NCBI GenBank assembly: GCA_964195485.1
Contig: CAXMPG010000081.1
Span: 1 to 7,253 of the forward strand
Direction of reading: 5' to 3'
Source: CAJXZP01 sp964195485
GTDB lineage: Bacteria > Bacteroidota > Bacteroidia > Flavobacteriales_G > Salibacteraceae
DNA: 7,253 nucleotides
Notes under the pieces: model-generated
Told to the model about the DNA's origin: nothing
Seen by the model: the letters and a program-made list of their open reading frames with translations, nothing else
The model's database searches: none
Position numbers and translations under genes: made by a program
Part shown: positions 6,448 through 7,253 of the stretch, in pieces
Layout of the letters: every line of letters begins with the position of its first letter
Numbering within the stretch: position 1 is the first letter of the stretch

Positions 6448-7253
6448 ATGAGTCAAGACATATCAAATTACGGAGAAATCGATGAGGAAAAAGGCTCCTT
6501 CAGAGATTCTATTGGCACTATTAACGAAGATGGAGATAGAAAATGGGTGTACCCTAAAAAACCCAAGGGAAGGTTTTACGATCGCAGGTCTGTTGTTGCC
6601 TGGAGTTTATTAGTGATTCTTTTTGGAGCTCCATTTGTGAAAATTGGCGGAGAACCTTTATTGTTATTTAATGTTATTGAAAGAAAATTTGTCATTTTCG
6701 GACAAATTTTCTGGCCTCAAGATTTTTTCTTATTCGTAATTGCAATGTTAACTTCCATTGTATTTATTATTTTATTTACCACTGTTTTTGGTCGTATTTT
6801 TTGTGGCTGGGTTTGTCCACAAACTATTTTTTTAGAAATGGTATTCCGTAAAGTGGAGTACATGATTGAAGGGGATTGGAGAAAACAAAAGAAATTAGAT
6901 AAAATGCCTTGGAATGCGGAAAAAATCCGTAAAAAGGGATTGAAAAATAGCATCTTCGTATTAATCTCAGTAATCATTGCACATACATTTTTATCGTATA
7001 TAATTGGAGTAGAACAAGTAAATGAACTGTTAACCACTTCTCCACTAGAAAACATGAAAGGGTTTGGCGCAATGGTGATTTTTACGGCACTTTTTTATGG
7101 CGTTTTTGCTAGATTTAGAGAACAAGCATGTATTATAGTATGTCCTTATGGAAGGCTACAAGGCGCTTTATTAGACAATAAATCAATTGTGGTTGCGTAT
7201 GATTTTGTACGTGGAGAAAGCGAAGCAGGGCGCTCTAAGTTTAAAAAAGGGGA
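6448..7253 (+). CDS. ccoG: cbb3 oxidase assembly protein CcoG (RdxA/FixG family), 3' end outside window
   Basis: The frame from ATG 6448 stays open for 268 codons to the window edge. The protein is a polytopic membrane ferredoxin-like factor; in characterised bacteria CcoG acts in copper handling, reported as reduction of Cu2+ to Cu+, for cbb3 assembly. Visible features: a hydrophilic N-terminus of ~45 residues, including RKWVYPKKPKGRFYDRRS; helices at about 48-66, 92-114, 168-187 and 205-222; the first Cys motif FCGWVCPQT (C119, C123); and a second pair in ACIIVCPYGRLQGALLD (C228, C232). Both pairs are typical of the NapH/CcoG-type membrane domain. The cytoplasmic ferredoxin CxxCxxCxxxCP clusters expected next, and an Ig-like C-terminal domain, would fall beyond 7253; the family is usually near 450-480 residues. 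Nothing suggests a broken gene. The start is 10-15 bases after a terminator, so expression needs read-through or another promoter. Confidence 0.93.
   Translation, partial: MSQDISNYGEIDEEKGSFRDSIGTINEDGDRKWVYPKKPKGRFYDRRSVVAWSLLVILFGAPFVKIGGEPLLLFNVIERKFVIFGQIFWPQDFFLFVIAMLTSIVFIILFTTVFGRIFCGWVCPQTIFLEMVFRKVEYMIEGDWRKQKKLDKMPWNAEKIRKKGLKNSIFVLISVIIAHTFLSYIIGVEQVNELLTTSPLENMKGFGAMVIFTALFYGVFARFREQACIIVCPYGRLQGALLDNKSIVVAYDFVRGESEAGRSKFKKG

Noticed and set aside
6448..6461. Shared start of ccoI and ccoG (both begin ATGAGTCAAGA, protein MSQ)
   Set aside because: The identity is only 11 bases and stops there; the proteins are unrelated, so it is probably chance plus start-context bias.
6717..7055. 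112-codon open frame on the minus strand within ccoG
   Set aside because: It lies opposite a well-conserved ccoG segment with clear Cys motifs and has no recognisable protein features; the same applies to the shorter minus-strand frames over ccoI, ccoNO and ccoP.
22..7253. A new defence, mobile or otherwise undescribed system
   Set aside because: Every gene matches a known cbb3 oxidase or assembly family with intact key residues and standard order; there are no transposase, integrase, toxin-like or CRISPR signals, and no abrupt change in composition.

Overview
The window is AT-rich DNA, almost certainly from a member of the Bacteroidota and probably of the Flavobacteriales. Four things point there: a fused CcoN-CcoO oxidase subunit, a CcoP with one heme-c motif and an N-terminal membrane extension, A/T-rich start contexts without convincing Shine-Dalgarno sites, and a TTTG / TAnnTTTG-like promoter candidate. 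The lineage call is inferred from protein architecture, not from a search.

All genes lie on the + strand and form a cbb3-type (C-family, high-affinity) cytochrome c oxidase locus: ccoI (22-2454, P1B copper-transporting ATPase), ccoS (2622-2831, small assembly protein), ccoNO (2842-5004, catalytic subunit fused to a monoheme cytochrome c subunit), ccoQ (5059-5250, small one-helix subunit), ccoP (5268-6347, membrane-anchored cytochrome c subunit) and ccoG (6448 to the right edge, incomplete, iron-sulfur/copper-reductase assembly factor). CcoI and CcoG are expected to supply and handle copper for the CuB site, CcoS helps cofactor insertion, and CcoNO-Q-P form the proton-pumping oxidase that reduces O2 at low oxygen tension. 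CcoH is not present and may lie to the right.

The non-coding gaps are informative. The 167-bp ccoI-ccoS gap holds two 14-bp FNR/CRP-like dyads 41 bp apart, a GTGACAA direct repeat and a candidate promoter. The ccoNO-ccoQ gap holds a GC-rich hairpin with a GAAA tetraloop. The ccoP-ccoG gap holds a small GNRA hairpin over the ccoP stop codon and then a long terminator-like hairpin ending just before the ccoG start.

I see no mobile element, CRISPR array, tRNA or rRNA, and no convincing new biological system. The less ordinary points are the duplicated membrane module at the CcoP N-terminus, the paired dyads upstream of ccoS, and the terminator placed directly in front of ccoG.
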